DNA of 64,000 nucleotides from Paenibacillus dauci. Lineage in GTDB: Bacteria > Bacillota > Bacilli > Paenibacillales > Paenibacillaceae. The stretch spans positions 310,001 through 374,000 of the forward strand of contig NZ_LAQQ01000001.1 of NCBI RefSeq assembly GCF_000971985.1, read 5' to 3'. Below, piece by piece: positions 8,880-18,169 of the stretch (positions are counted from its first letter, which is position 1; every line of letters starts with the position of its first letter). The notes beneath the pieces are model-generated. The model worked only from the letters and a program-made list of their open reading frames with translations, searched no databases and had not been told where the DNA came from. A program made the translations under genes and the position numbers.

Positions 8880-9302
8880 ATGAAAATGAAATTTATTATG
8901 ATGCAAACGCGTAAACTGCCGGAACTGCTGCAGATCGTACTCAATATCAGCTTGTTCTTGATGGCGATTGTACTAAGTGTACTGTTGATGAAAGAAACAT
9001 GGAGTATCTTCTCATCGGTTATATTATCTTCTGAAGAGATTGACAGTTATTTTGCTTTCACCGACGAGCTGCTTGTGTTCTTTTTATATTTTGAATTTAT
9101 TGCTTTGATCGTCAAATATTTCAAATCCAATTTTCATTTCCCGCTGCGCTATTTTATCTATATCGGGATTACGGCGATTGTACGGCTGATTATTGTGGAT
9201 CATGACGAGGCACTCAGCACTTTTTGGTGGTCGATGGCTATTCTTGTATTGATTGCTTCATTATTCCTGGCCAATACCCGGGTGGTGCGAAAAGATCACT
9301 AA
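8880..9302 (+). CDS. psiE: PsiE-like small membrane protein
   Basis: 140-aa integral membrane protein with four predicted membrane segments (about residues 18-40, 58-78, 90-106, 112-131). The segments FFLYFEFIALIVKYFKS and HFPLRYFIYIGITAIVRLII carry the pattern of the PsiE family (phosphate-starvation-inducible protein E), whose biochemical role is unknown. AGGAG lies 9 bases before the ATG. It is the first gene of an apparent plus-strand operon with a sensor kinase, response regulator, phosphatidyltransferase and DedA protein, so an envelope or phosphate-stress role is reasonable. Confidence 0.8.
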   Translation: MKMKFIMMQTRKLPELLQIVLNISLFLMAIVLSVLLMKETWSIFSSVILSSEEIDSYFAFTDELLVFFLYFEFIALIVKYFKSNFHFPLRYFIYIGITAIVRLIIVDHDEALSTFWWSMAILVLIASLFLANTRVVRKDH

Positions 9303-9374
9303 TCCCGCTGATCCAGTGATATTCTTAAGGATAGATAACGGTATCCGGAATAGGGATCGGATGAAGGAGAATCT

Positions 9375-11117
9375 ATGAAAAATCGCAGTATTACGTTCAA
9401 GCTTTTTCTAATGACAGTCCTCTTTTTTGTATGCTTTTACGGGATGGTTATTCTAAGCCAATTATTGTTTTTCAATAACTTCTACGAAGAGCACAAAGTC
9501 AACAAAGCAGAAAACGATCTGGAAAGACTCGCTGCTGTCTATACAAAGTCCGGTGATAATTACCGACAGATGTCCAATGAAGTACTTAAATTCATGAACC
9601 GTAATAAAAGCCAGCTGACTATAGTCAATATGGATGGGCAGATGGTCCTGGAAGATCCATTTCACCTGATTCTTCGCAAAGATAATGGACAAAAGGTATC
9701 CGTCTCCCTCTCGCTCTATATGAATCTGAATGAAGACTCCTATCGGGCGCTGAATATTCGTACTGGTGACAAACTGGATCTGTGGGGAAATGCAGATACC
9801 AAGGTGAGCCAGTCCCAAATCGTATTTACACCGGAGCAAATCGAAAAGCATCAACCACGGACTGCATCATATATGCCGGACATCTCCGGCACGGTTACCG
9901 AGATGGTGCTACCTACGCCCAAGAACTGGAACCAGCGACAGGGACTGCTCATGGAAGCATTGTATCGTGCCTTTCCATTATCGGATAGTCAACAGGAGCA
10001 GCTACTGGCAATGAAGCCGCTGCAGTATGAATGGACCGAATCCTGGAGTGGAACACACAATGTCATTATGATTCAGCCGGTCAAACGTTCCAACCAGGAA
10101 GTGGAGCTACTGTTCGCTCTTACGTCTCTGCAGGAGATTAGTGATACCACCGAAGCATTGCGCTGGTTCTATCTCTATCTTGGCATTGGCGGCTTTATAT
10201 TGATCCTGATTTTGTCTTTATTTTTCTCCAAAATTATTACAAGACCGCTCATTGCACTGAATGCGATGGCCAAACGGATCGTCAAACTCGACTTTAGCGT
10301 AGATGCACCTCCTGTTCGGCAAAATGATGAACTGGGCAGTCTCGCCAGCAGTATGTATACAATGTCTATCAGCCTGGATCGGGCACTGCGTGAACTTCAG
10401 GAAGCCAACCAGCAGCTGCAGCAGGATATGGAACAAAAGCAAAAAATCGAGATGATGCAGCAAAGCTTCTTCACCAATGCTTCCCATGAACTCAAAACAC
10501 CGCTCAGTATTGTGAAAAGTTTTGCGGAAGGACTGCAGGACGGGGTTAATATCAATAAACAGGATCATTATATCTCTGTCATTATTGAAGAAGCAGACAA
10601 AATGGAAATGCTGATCAAGGATATGCTGGATCTGGCACGACTGGAGTCGGGAACGATCCGGCTGCATACGACATCCTTTATGCTTAGCGAGCTGACAGAG
10701 AAAGTCGCAGATCGACTCGTTCATCTGCTGCAGGCCCGTAAGCTGGAAATTATGATTATTCCGGTTAATGAACTGCCGGTATTAGCAGATCCGGACTGGA
10801 TTGAACAGGTTATTCGCAATTTCATTGTTAATGCAATACGCCATGCGGATGAAGGCAGTACGATTGTGATCGAGATGGTCAGCGAGCCTCACTCCACTCG
10901 TTTTTCTGTAGAGAACAAGGGTGAGCCCATACCAGAGGATCAATTAGCTCAGATCTGGGAGCGATTCTATCGCGGCGAAGCTTCACGTAATCGTCAGACT
11001 GGCGGTACCGGACTCGGATTGTCGATTTCACGGCAGATTCTCGATCTGCATGGTTTCCGTTATGAAGTACACAACCGGGAAAAGGGTGTCTGCTTCTCCA
11101 TTATTTTTGAACGATAG
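9375..11117 (+). CDS. sensor histidine kinase, HAMP/HisKA/HATPase
   Basis: 580-aa membrane sensor kinase. Membrane segment 1 at residues 9-32, an extracytoplasmic sensor domain of about 230 residues, membrane segment 2 at about 264-285, HAMP about 286-340, a short coiled coil, then the HisKA domain with H371 (SFFTNASHELKTPLSIVKSF) and a HATPase_c domain (N box FIVNAIRHA, G2 box GTGLGLSIS). AAGGAG precedes the ATG by 5 bases. The next gene encodes an OmpR-type regulator, its obvious partner. The sensor domain is unlike PhoR-type PAS sensors, so the signal is unknown. Confidence 0.92.
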   Translation: MKNRSITFKLFLMTVLFFVCFYGMVILSQLLFFNNFYEEHKVNKAENDLERLAAVYTKSGDNYRQMSNEVLKFMNRNKSQLTIVNMDGQMVLEDPFHLILRKDNGQKVSVSLSLYMNLNEDSYRALNIRTGDKLDLWGNADTKVSQSQIVFTPEQIEKHQPRTASYMPDISGTVTEMVLPTPKNWNQRQGLLMEALYRAFPLSDSQQEQLLAMKPLQYEWTESWSGTHNVIMIQPVKRSNQEVELLFALTSLQEISDTTEALRWFYLYLGIGGFILILILSLFFSKIITRPLIALNAMAKRIVKLDFSVDAPPVRQNDELGSLASSMYTMSISLDRALRELQEANQQLQQDMEQKQKIEMMQQSFFTNASHELKTPLSIVKSFAEGLQDGVNINKQDHYISVIIEEADKMEMLIKDMLDLARLESGTIRLHTTSFMLSELTEKVADRLVHLLQARKLEIMIIPVNELPVLADPDWIEQVIRNFIVNAIRHADEGSTIVIEMVSEPHSTRFSVENKGEPIPEDQLAQIWERFYRGEASRNRQTGGTGLGLSISRQILDLHGFRYEVHNREKGVCFSIIFER

Positions 11118-11149
11118 GTTTCATTTTGATATAGAAAGAGGGATGCACA

Positions 11150-11830
11150 ATGGCAAGAAAAGTGCTTCTGATCGAAGATGAGGCGCGGATACGCGAAGTA
11201 GTGGCAGATTATTTTGAACAGGATGGCTGGGAAGTTCATGAAGCAGATAATGGACTGGATGCGTTGGAGTGGTTGGATACGCTGCAACCTGAACTGGTTA
11301 TTCTCGATATTATGATGCCCCGGATGGATGGATTCGAAGTATGTCGTCAGGTACGTACCCGTTCAGGGGTACCAATTATTCTGCTGACTGCCAAATCTGC
11401 CGATCAGGACAAGGTGCTGGGATTCGAACTGGGTGCAGATGACTATGTTACCAAGCCCTTCAGTCCCAAAGTACTCATCGCCCGCGCCAACTCGCTTATG
11501 AAACGGGTGACCGAGAACTATCAGCCACAAGGACATATGGTTACATTCGGATCGGCTGTGCTTAATACACTGGCACATCGATTGGAAGTAGATGGTTCCC
11601 AGATCGAGCTGACACCCAAGGAATACGATTTACTGCTCCTCCTTATTCAGAACAAAAATATTGTTATTTCCCGGGATTCCATTTTGAACCGGGTATGGGG
11701 TCTTGAATTTGAAGGCGATACCCGGGTTGTTGATTCTCATATTAAAAAGCTCCGTGCCAAACTCGGTTACGAATCGCGTCATATTCGTACTGTGATTGGT
11801 ACGGGATACCGGTTCGAGCTAACCTCTTAA
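11150..11830 (+). CDS. OmpR/PhoB-family response regulator
   Basis: 226 aa. Receiver domain with acidic pair E9-D10, phosphoacceptor D53 (LVILDIMMPRMDGFE), T/K of the switch (LLTAKSADQDKV, YVTKPF), and a C-terminal winged helix (ELTPKEYDLLLLL, DTRVVDSHIKKLRAKLG, GTGYRFE). It follows the sensor kinase by 32 bp and is surely its partner. Targets probably include its own operon; I could not identify a direct-repeat operator with confidence. Confidence 0.94.
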   Translation: MARKVLLIEDEARIREVVADYFEQDGWEVHEADNGLDALEWLDTLQPELVILDIMMPRMDGFEVCRQVRTRSGVPIILLTAKSADQDKVLGFELGADDYVTKPFSPKVLIARANSLMKRVTENYQPQGHMVTFGSAVLNTLAHRLEVDGSQIELTPKEYDLLLLLIQNKNIVISRDSILNRVWGLEFEGDTRVVDSHIKKLRAKLGYESRHIRTVIGTGYRFELTS

Positions 11831-11887
11831 TCGGTTTAAACGCTACCTGATGCTGCCATTTTGCACGAAGAAAGGACAACAATTTCT

Positions 11888-12412
11888 ATGAACCCGACAT
11901 GGTTACCTACGCTGTGTACTGTGCTGAATCTTGGTGCAGGTACAGCTTCGATACTACTTACTATTAATGGACATTACCGACTTGCACTGATCTGGATCGC
12001 CATGGCGGCTATCTTTGATGTACTCGACGGACTGCTCGCCCGTCTGCTTCATTGCCCGAGTGAATTTGGCAAACAGCTGGATTCTCTGGCAGACCTGATC
12101 TCCTTTGGTGCTGCTCCGGCTATACTCGTTCTGCTGTATCAGCTGAACGATGACCGCTGGCTCGGTCCGGCAGCCGTTATTCTGTTCGTGATCTGCGGTG
12201 CACTGCGCCTGGCTCGATTTAATATCTCTGGATCGATCAACGGATTCACCGGGCTGCCAATTACAGCTGCCGGGACGCTACTTGCACTCTCTTCCTTGTC
12301 AGGTCCCGATCTACCCAGTTATTGGACAATTATATTGATGGCCGTCATGTCGCTGCTGATGATCAGTCGCATCCCATTTCCCGCCTTCAAAAATAAAATG
12401 GTGAGGAAGTGA
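11888..12412 (+). CDS. pssA: CDP-alcohol phosphatidyltransferase, probably phosphatidylserine synthase
   Basis: 174-aa membrane enzyme that joins a CDP-activated diacylglycerol to an alcohol during phospholipid synthesis. The family signature DGx2ARx8Gx3Dx3D is complete (FDVLDGLLARLLHC then FGKQLDSLADLISFG). Length and the opening TWLPTLCTVLNLGAG resemble PssA of Bacilli. Start: ATG at 11888 with AAAGGA about 12 bases upstream; an in-frame TTG at 11861 has no ribosome binding site. It lies between the regulator and dedA, 4 bp from the latter, so the two-component system probably controls membrane lipid supply. Serine as substrate is inferred; phosphatidylglycerophosphate synthase is less likely. 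Confidence 0.82.
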   Translation: MNPTWLPTLCTVLNLGAGTASILLTINGHYRLALIWIAMAAIFDVLDGLLARLLHCPSEFGKQLDSLADLISFGAAPAILVLLYQLNDDRWLGPAAVILFVICGALRLARFNISGSINGFTGLPITAAGTLLALSSLSGPDLPSYWTIILMAVMSLLMISRIPFPAFKNKMVRK

Positions 12413-12416
12413 GCAT

Positions 12417-12908
12417 ATGGAAATTGCAGCAGAATATATCTCCCAATATGGTTATATTGCTATTACAGTACTGCTCGCGCTTGGTATTATCGGTCTGCCT
12501 ATACCCGATGAGACGCTCATGCTGTTCATCGGCTATCTGTCTTCAACAGGGGTACTGAGTTATCTTCTGTCTATCTTATTCAGCTTCATAGGTTCTGTTG
12601 CGGGGATGATGGTTAGTTATGCCATCGGCAACAAGCTTGGCTTCAAAGTTGTGGATAAATACGGCAAATGGGTCGGGCTGAATCCCAAGCGATTTGACCG
12701 GGTACAGAAATGGTTTACCCGCTACGGGATCTGGACTGTGCTCTTCTCTTATTTTATTCCGGGCGTTCGTCACGCAGCCGGCTATATCGCCGGGATCAGT
12801 GCCATGCCTTTTCGTAAGTATTTGTTAATTTGTGTGATTGGTGCCGCAATATGGACGGTACTTTTCGTATCCATTGGATACATTGTGGGATTAAAGGTAG
12901 TGGCTTAA
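12417..12908 (+). CDS. DedA-family membrane protein
   Basis: 163-aa protein of the DedA/SNARE-associated (VTT) family with the characteristic re-entrant motifs: GLPIPDETLMLFIGYLSSTG, GSVAGMMVSYAIGNKLG, and FSYFIPGVRHAAGYIAGIS (R of the F/YxRxxP-like region replaced by PGVRH). Members take part in flipping of polyprenyl or phospholipid carriers and in membrane potential homeostasis. It begins 4 bp after pssA and its start is preceded by GAGGAAG inside the end of pssA, which indicates translational coupling. Last gene of the envelope operon. Confidence 0.88.
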   Translation: MEIAAEYISQYGYIAITVLLALGIIGLPIPDETLMLFIGYLSSTGVLSYLLSILFSFIGSVAGMMVSYAIGNKLGFKVVDKYGKWVGLNPKRFDRVQKWFTRYGIWTVLFSYFIPGVRHAAGYIAGISAMPFRKYLLICVIGAAIWTVLFVSIGYIVGLKVVA

Positions 12909-12976
12909 CTATCACCCTACTATAGTCGCCAACCCATTCAAAAGGGGAAAATGAATGGAAAGAAGGATTGGGTAAC

Positions 12977-13495
12977 ATGAGTTTGATGATCAAGGAAGTA
13001 ACAGAAATGAATTGGCGTGCTGCGGCTGCGCTGCAGGTTACAGAAGCCCAGCGCCCCTATATGGAGAGTAATGCCTTCTCGCTTGCCGAGTCCAAATATG
13101 AATATAATGCGACTTCTGTGTGTCTGTATGATGGCGTGATGCTGGTCGGTTATGCGATGTATGGCTGGTATTGCGAAGAAAGTGACAGTCTATGGATTGA
13201 ACGCTTTATGATCGACGCCCAATTTCAGGGCAGAGGATATGGTAGTCAGTTCTTCCCTCTACTGCTCGATTATCTTCATCAGCGGTTTCATTATGAAAAG
13301 GTCATGATCAGTATTCATCCGGAAGATCTAAATGGCCAGCGTTTTGCCCAACTGCTTGGCTTCAAGGCTACAGGGGAAACCGATGATGTAGGTACATTCA
13401 CCGGTCAAGTCATGGAGCTCGAAGTAAAACATAACAAAGAACACCATACATGGCAGCCACTGCGTCTACTGCTCGGATCACTGCGCAGCCGCTAA
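12977..13495 (+). CDS. GNAT acetyltransferase, BltD/polyamine type
   Basis: 172-aa acetyl-CoA-dependent N-acetyltransferase. The opening IKEVTEMNWRAAAALQVTEA and YMESNAFSLAESK closely follow the BltD/spermine-spermidine acetyltransferase pattern; the acetyl-CoA loop is QFQGRGYGSQF. Start ATG at 12977 with AGAAGGA 9 bases upstream; an in-frame TTG 9 bases earlier overlaps that site. The last 25 residues extend past the usual domain end. Substrate (polyamine) is inferred from resemblance only. Confidence 0.85.
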   Translation: MSLMIKEVTEMNWRAAAALQVTEAQRPYMESNAFSLAESKYEYNATSVCLYDGVMLVGYAMYGWYCEESDSLWIERFMIDAQFQGRGYGSQFFPLLLDYLHQRFHYEKVMISIHPEDLNGQRFAQLLGFKATGETDDVGTFTGQVMELEVKHNKEHHTWQPLRLLLGSLRSR

Positions 13496-13577
13496 ATACA
13501 ATAGATCATTATTATACACGCCAAGTACTTATACTTTAATTGCTCTGCAGAGCTGTATGCATATCCTCTCAAAAGGC

Positions 13578-13618
13578 AAAAATAGACACCATCCACTAAT
13601 CGGACGGTGTCTATTTTA
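13578..13618. terminator. bidirectional terminator between convergent genes
   Basis: AAATAGACACC/GGTGTCTATTT stem with a GGA-TCC inner extension, A-run before and T-run after; serves the acetyltransferase gene and the convergent 171-aa gene. Confidence 0.8.
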
Positions 13619-13638
13619 TAATGCCATCTACTGCTGAA

Positions 13639-14154
13639 TCAGGTATTCCATTCATTATCGGTAAAGCGCTCGCTCGGTCTGCTGTTCTCCCGCTCGGCCT
13701 GTTTGCCCAGACGGTGATGCAGTTCCTGTAGAATCATGCTGGTCACCTCGCGTCGCTCACCAAGATTGCTGAGTGCTCGTCGCAGACTGTCTTTGACCAT
13801 GCCCGCTTTTTCGCCCTGCTGGTAATTGGCCAGCGCTGCTGCCCCTTTTTCAATCTCGAATTGCAGATCCCGTATATAACTGGTCACGATATCCAGCGAT
13901 TCCTGGTATACCTCACTGGCATGACCATGAAGAGGTGAACGGATAAAACGATCAATATGGGATTCCTGAATATGAATTAATGTGAATGCAGGATTACCCA
14001 GCAGAAGCTCCATACTCTGCATCTGCATCTCAGCTGGTATTCTGTCGATCAGAATCGCTTCATTATCCTGGACCATCTGCTGAAGATGATTATCGAGCTC
14101 TCTGCTGTCTTCAGGCAGCTGATCCACTTTATTTTTTTTGATAAAATAAATCAT
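13639..14154 (-). CDS. hypothetical protein, 171 aa
   Basis: Not recognised. The start ATG is preceded by GGGGGT. Cytosolic, highly charged and helical, no cysteine, no membrane segment. Residues 90-160 (YQESLDIVTSYIRDLQFEIE, LRRALSNLGERREVTSMILQ) would form long amphipathic helices, so a helical-bundle or coiled-coil protein is likely. It is monocistronic, between the convergent acetyltransferase gene and the upstream Nudix gene. Confidence 0.75.
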   Translation of the reverse strand: MIYFIKKNKVDQLPEDSRELDNHLQQMVQDNEAILIDRIPAEMQMQSMELLLGNPAFTLIHIQESHIDRFIRSPLHGHASEVYQESLDIVTSYIRDLQFEIEKGAAALANYQQGEKAGMVKDSLRRALSNLGERREVTSMILQELHHRLGKQAERENSRPSERFTDNEWNT

Positions 14155-14368
14155 GTTTTACCCCCACTTCATAAGAGATATCAGTTCTGCCGCCTCTTCA
14201 CTATACAAAGAGTCATGTCTTTGATGTATTTACCCTATATTTTCTATTGTATATTGTTTATCGACAATAAATAGAGAAAAAAGCAGGAATTTCTACATAA
14301 ATTGCGCTTGTTTCCACAAAAAAGGAAGCGTTATCCTCTTTATCATAAACCATACAGATCATCTCCGC

Positions 14369-14998
14369 TTATTTATATCCCAGCGCATGAAACAATAAAT
14401 TATAATAAGCTTCTGTATTGGCAGTGAAGTCGTCCAGACCAACCGAACGCTGCTGATTGACCGGAGATTGTTCAACCCCTGGATAAATAACTCCCTCTGC
14501 CGTGACCGCTTCACACTTACCATGAATCAAGTCTCGGAATGACTCGGCTGCGATCCAGAATAATCCTGTCACTTCACTATGCTGAACCTGATAGTCTTCC
14601 AGCGGATGGTCACATACATATAGATAGACATGCGTAAATTCGCGATCCATATAGTGATCAGAGATACGATATTCGTCCCTGTGTGTACCGCAGTATGTCA
14701 GTTCTGAAAATGTCACGGCCAGACCCAATTCCTCTTCCAGTTCGCGTACCCCATCTTCCGGCGACTCGCCTGTCATCAAATGCCCGGCACTGGATGTATC
14801 CAACTTATCGGGAAAAGTCTCCTTGTCCGGGTGACGCAGCTGAAACAGCAGCTTCCAGCCTGTTTCGGCCGAACCGGAGACGATCCAACAGTGAAATGTC
14901 TGATGCCACAATCCCTGAGCATGGACTTCTTCTCGTGTAGCTGTACCTGTCTTTTGCATCTGTTCGTTAAATACATCCAATATCTCTACAGCTGTCAT
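14369..14998 (-). CDS. Nudix hydrolase, IDI-like subgroup
   Basis: 209-aa Nudix-fold enzyme. The Nudix box is AGHLMTGESPEDGVRELEEE followed by LGL, with all catalytic glutamates; the insert length is that of the IPP-isomerase-like YfcD subgroup, which often opens with the residues seen here (EILDVFNEQ, HAQGLWHQTFHCWIV). I start at the ATG 14996-14998, with GAGGTG 7 bases upstream; longer in-frame starts fall inside the preceding gene. It follows the SgrR-type regulator by 16 bp and is probably co-transcribed. Substrate unknown. Confidence 0.88.
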   Translation of the reverse strand: MTAVEILDVFNEQMQKTGTATREEVHAQGLWHQTFHCWIVSGSAETGWKLLFQLRHPDKETFPDKLDTSSAGHLMTGESPEDGVRELEEELGLAVTFSELTYCGTHRDEYRISDHYMDREFTHVYLYVCDHPLEDYQVQHSEVTGLFWIAAESFRDLIHGKCEAVTAEGVIYPGVEQSPVNQQRSVGLDDFTANTEAYYNLLFHALGYK

Positions 14999-15014
14999 CG
15001 CTGACACCTCTTCC

Positions 15015-16775
15015 TTATTTCTTCCTGATCCAGAGCGCCGACAGATTCGGAAATCCGAACGACTCGATATGCAGCCCATACAGATTGCGATTGAAATAGG
15101 CCTGCTGATTCAGATGATTGCCGTATATGACCCAGTTCTCTTCTCTCATCAGCCGCTCGACCTGATCCAGTACAACCTCACGCTCCTCCTGCTCCAGCTG
15201 CATAATTCCTTCCAGCATCTTTTTCAGCTGAAGCTGCTGCTCATTGCCCAGAGCATGATACAGGTAATTGCCTTCATTGCCAAAAAAATTAATCATATCC
15301 CATTCCCAGTCATCCTCCAGTATTTCCATACCGAGCATGATTTCTCCTCTATCCCTGCCGTATAGCATCGTACCATAGGCTTGTGTACAAGGCAGAAGCC
15401 GAAGACGCAGACCAATCTGGGCAGCCTGCTGCTGCAGCCATTGTGCTTCGATCTGTTCTTCTTTTTTATCCAGAAAAGAAATACCGAGTTCGCTGCCATC
15501 ATATCCGCTCTGTCGCAGCAGTAGCTCAGCTACAGCCAGTGAGCCTTCCTGTGCAGCATGATAATCCGCACTTTTCCAGGGAAGCAGACTGTGGGCTGGT
15601 GCAATCCGGTCACCACCCAGCTCGCGCATCATTCTCTGTCCATCATACAGATGACGGATGCACTCGCGAAAATGACGTTGATGCTGAATTCCAGGCTTAC
15701 GAAAATCAAAACGCAGATAACGACATCCCAGCACCGGATGATTAATCTGGCGGCTCACCATCTGATCATCCCGCTCACTCAACTGGTAGAGGCGACCATT
15801 ATGACCCTGCTCCGGCATAAACCAGACATCTACCCGATCCAGCACCGGGCGCAGTCCATAATAATCGTCAAATGCCAGCAAAGACAGCTTGTTCGCGGTC
15901 AGCTCGGATATTCGAAAAGGTCCACTGCCGATGCGACATTCCTCCTGCTCCATATGTGCAGGCAGAATCGCCATATATACATTCGTGATCAGATGCAAAA
16001 AGAATAGATTGCTGCGATGCAGGTGAAAAGTCACCACATGATCTCCCTTTTGCTCCACTTCACGAATGTCCCGGTACAGCCACAATGCACTGCTTTGCTG
16101 CTTATACAGTCTCTGCCAGGTATACTGCACATCCCGGGCAGTGAGCAGAGCTCCGTTATGAAAGCGAACTCCTTTACGCAAATAAAAAGTCCAGATCGTG
16201 TGGTCTTCATTATGTTCCCAGCGATGCGCCACTCTCGGCAAGAATTGACGTGAACCTGCATCATATGCCAGCAGTGTATCCGTGATCTGCCGTAGTATAA
16301 ACACTTCAAATGCTGTAAACACATTTGCCGTATCCAGCTTCTCCAGCGAACGATAACGAATCATCCGCAGTACATCCTGGATGTTACTCTCTTCCTGCTC
16401 GCTGTGCATACCGAGATATATATGCAGTATATTCCACAGCTTCTCCCGGCTATGTTCGTCTGCTTCCAGGGTACTGATCAGCTCCAGCGCTTCTTTGACC
16501 CGATCTTTGTCCAGCAGCTGCCGGAGTCGTACTTCCATCATATCCGTATCCGGATACAGAAACTGCAACAGCGAAGTATGGCCCCTGCCTCGTCCTGGCT
16601 GCCAGATAATCCAGTTTCTGCTCTCCAGTCGCCGCAAAATGAATTTGACATTACGCGGTGTACAGCACAGCATTTCTGCCAGCATGGCTACCGTAACAGA
16701 CAGCGGTGTATGATGCAGTCGTTTAGGATTCAATTTGTCATATAGCTGCAAGTACTGAATAGCATCATTATCCAA
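15015..16775 (-). CDS. SgrR-type regulator: DNA-binding domain fused to solute-binding domain
   Basis: 586 aa. Residues 1-110 form an SgrR_N-like winged helix (VTVAMLAEMLCCTPRNVKFI then LRRLESRNWIIWQPGRGRGH). The rest is a family 5 extracellular solute-binding fold (WTFYLRKGVRFHNGALLTAR, FRISELTANKLSLLAFDDYY) without signal peptide, so it senses a ligand in the cytosol. The start is TTG at 16773-16775 with AAAGGGG 9 bases upstream. It is divergent from an MFS exporter, the usual arrangement for this family in Firmicutes, and probably activates it. Ligand unknown; sugar phosphates are sensed by E. coli SgrR. Confidence 0.88.
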   Translation of the reverse strand: MDNDAIQYLQLYDKLNPKRLHHTPLSVTVAMLAEMLCCTPRNVKFILRRLESRNWIIWQPGRGRGHTSLLQFLYPDTDMMEVRLRQLLDKDRVKEALELISTLEADEHSREKLWNILHIYLGMHSEQEESNIQDVLRMIRYRSLEKLDTANVFTAFEVFILRQITDTLLAYDAGSRQFLPRVAHRWEHNEDHTIWTFYLRKGVRFHNGALLTARDVQYTWQRLYKQQSSALWLYRDIREVEQKGDHVVTFHLHRSNLFFLHLITNVYMAILPAHMEQEECRIGSGPFRISELTANKLSLLAFDDYYGLRPVLDRVDVWFMPEQGHNGRLYQLSERDDQMVSRQINHPVLGCRYLRFDFRKPGIQHQRHFRECIRHLYDGQRMMRELGGDRIAPAHSLLPWKSADYHAAQEGSLAVAELLLRQSGYDGSELGISFLDKKEEQIEAQWLQQQAAQIGLRLRLLPCTQAYGTMLYGRDRGEIMLGMEILEDDWEWDMINFFGNEGNYLYHALGNEQQLQLKKMLEGIMQLEQEEREVVLDQVERLMREENWVIYGNHLNQQAYFNRNLYGLHIESFGFPNLSALWIRKK

Positions 16776-16915
16776 TCCTCTCTTCCCCTTTCTATCTATT
16801 TTTTGATATAAAAGGTGAAAGGCAGCTGCAAAAGCTTACTCTTTTTCTTCGCCTTTTTTCTTATTACAATGATAACAGTTCAATAAAAGCTTTGTAAAAT
16901 ATGGGAGTGTAGCTT

Positions 16916-18169
16916 ATGATCGCAAAAAATCTCAAAATGATTCATCCTCTGGCCTGGACAATTATTGTCGGGACGATGTTTGGACGACTCGTCACTTCAA
17001 TGAGCATTCCGTTCCTCGCTATCTATCTCACCTCCACACTAGGCGTATCTGCTACACTGACAGGTATTATCGTCGCTGCCAGCTCACTAGCCGGTGTGTC
17101 GATCAGCTTCTATGGCGGTTATATTTCGGACCGGATCGGACGCAAAAAGGTAATGCTCGTCTCAGTGTTCTGCTGGGCTGCCGTATTTTTCGGATTTGCC
17201 GGCGCGCATGCAATCTGGATGTTTTTTGTTATGAATGTACTAAATGGTCTGTGCCGCTCGGTATTTGAACCTGCTTCCCGCGCGCTGCTATCGGATACTA
17301 CGCCGCCAGATCACAAGCTGCTGGTCTTTAATCTGCGCTATGCCGCTATTAATATCGGTGTCGTATTCGGACCTATTCTTGGTCTGCAGCTGGGCTCAGC
17401 CAAGTCTACTTTTCCATTTGTGATTGCAGGATTCGTGTATATTCTGTATGGACTGGTGCTGGTACTGCAATTTGCTGTCCACCGCGCTGCGCTGCCTGCT
17501 CTCTCGACTGCTGCACCGCCTAAGATTCGCGAAGCTTTTCGAATCACTAGCAGAGACCGGGTATTCCTGCCGGTGTTGATCGGAACCACCTTTTGTGTAC
17601 TTGGTTACGGTCACTTCAGTTCAACGCTCGCACAGTACTTGTCATTGACTCCCGATTTGGAAAATGGCAGTCGCATTTTCTCCTATATGCTGGCGATGAA
17701 TGCTGCTGTTGTGCTAATCGTCCAGTATCCGATAGTACGCACCGTCAGCCGCTTCCATCCTGTTGTTCCACTGATTCTTGGCAATATTCTCGTATCCGTC
17801 TCTCTGCTGATTTTCGGTATGGCACATAGTCTGATTGCTTTTATGATCGGTGTATTTATTTTTACTGTAGGCGAAGTGCTGCTATTTACAATGATGGATA
17901 TTCTGATCGACCGGATTGCCCATCCCGAATGGAAAGGCACTTACTTTGGTACCATCGGATTCAACAATATCGGTAACGTGGTCGCACCGGTAGTCGGTGG
18001 ATTGCTGATTGATCGTTTTGCCTTACAGAGCGGTATTGCCGTTTTTGCTCCGCTTGCGCTGCTCACGGCGGTAGGTATTCCGTTTCTGCTGGCAGCACAT
18101 AAGCGGCTGACGATCAAAGAGCAGAACGAAGCCCCTGTTATCCGATCCTCAGCAGATTCCGCTTCGTAA
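16916..18169 (+). CDS. MFS transporter, drug-efflux-like
   Basis: 417-aa inner membrane transporter with 12 predicted membrane segments. The loop 2-3 motif GGYISDRIGRKKVMLVS is canonical, and VLNGLCRSVFEPASRALLSD marks the antiporter motif C/loop 4 region of MdtG/YfcJ-like exporters. GGGAG lies 8 bases before the ATG. It is divergent from the SgrR-type regulator, which likely controls it. The exported compound is unknown; sugar or sugar-phosphate analogues are candidates by analogy with SetA next to sgrR. Confidence 0.88.
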   Translation: MIAKNLKMIHPLAWTIIVGTMFGRLVTSMSIPFLAIYLTSTLGVSATLTGIIVAASSLAGVSISFYGGYISDRIGRKKVMLVSVFCWAAVFFGFAGAHAIWMFFVMNVLNGLCRSVFEPASRALLSDTTPPDHKLLVFNLRYAAINIGVVFGPILGLQLGSAKSTFPFVIAGFVYILYGLVLVLQFAVHRAALPALSTAAPPKIREAFRITSRDRVFLPVLIGTTFCVLGYGHFSSTLAQYLSLTPDLENGSRIFSYMLAMNAAVVLIVQYPIVRTVSRFHPVVPLILGNILVSVSLLIFGMAHSLIAFMIGVFIFTVGEVLLFTMMDILIDRIAHPEWKGTYFGTIGFNNIGNVVAPVVGGLLIDRFALQSGIAVFAPLALLTAVGIPFLLAAHKRLTIKEQNEAPVIRSSADSAS

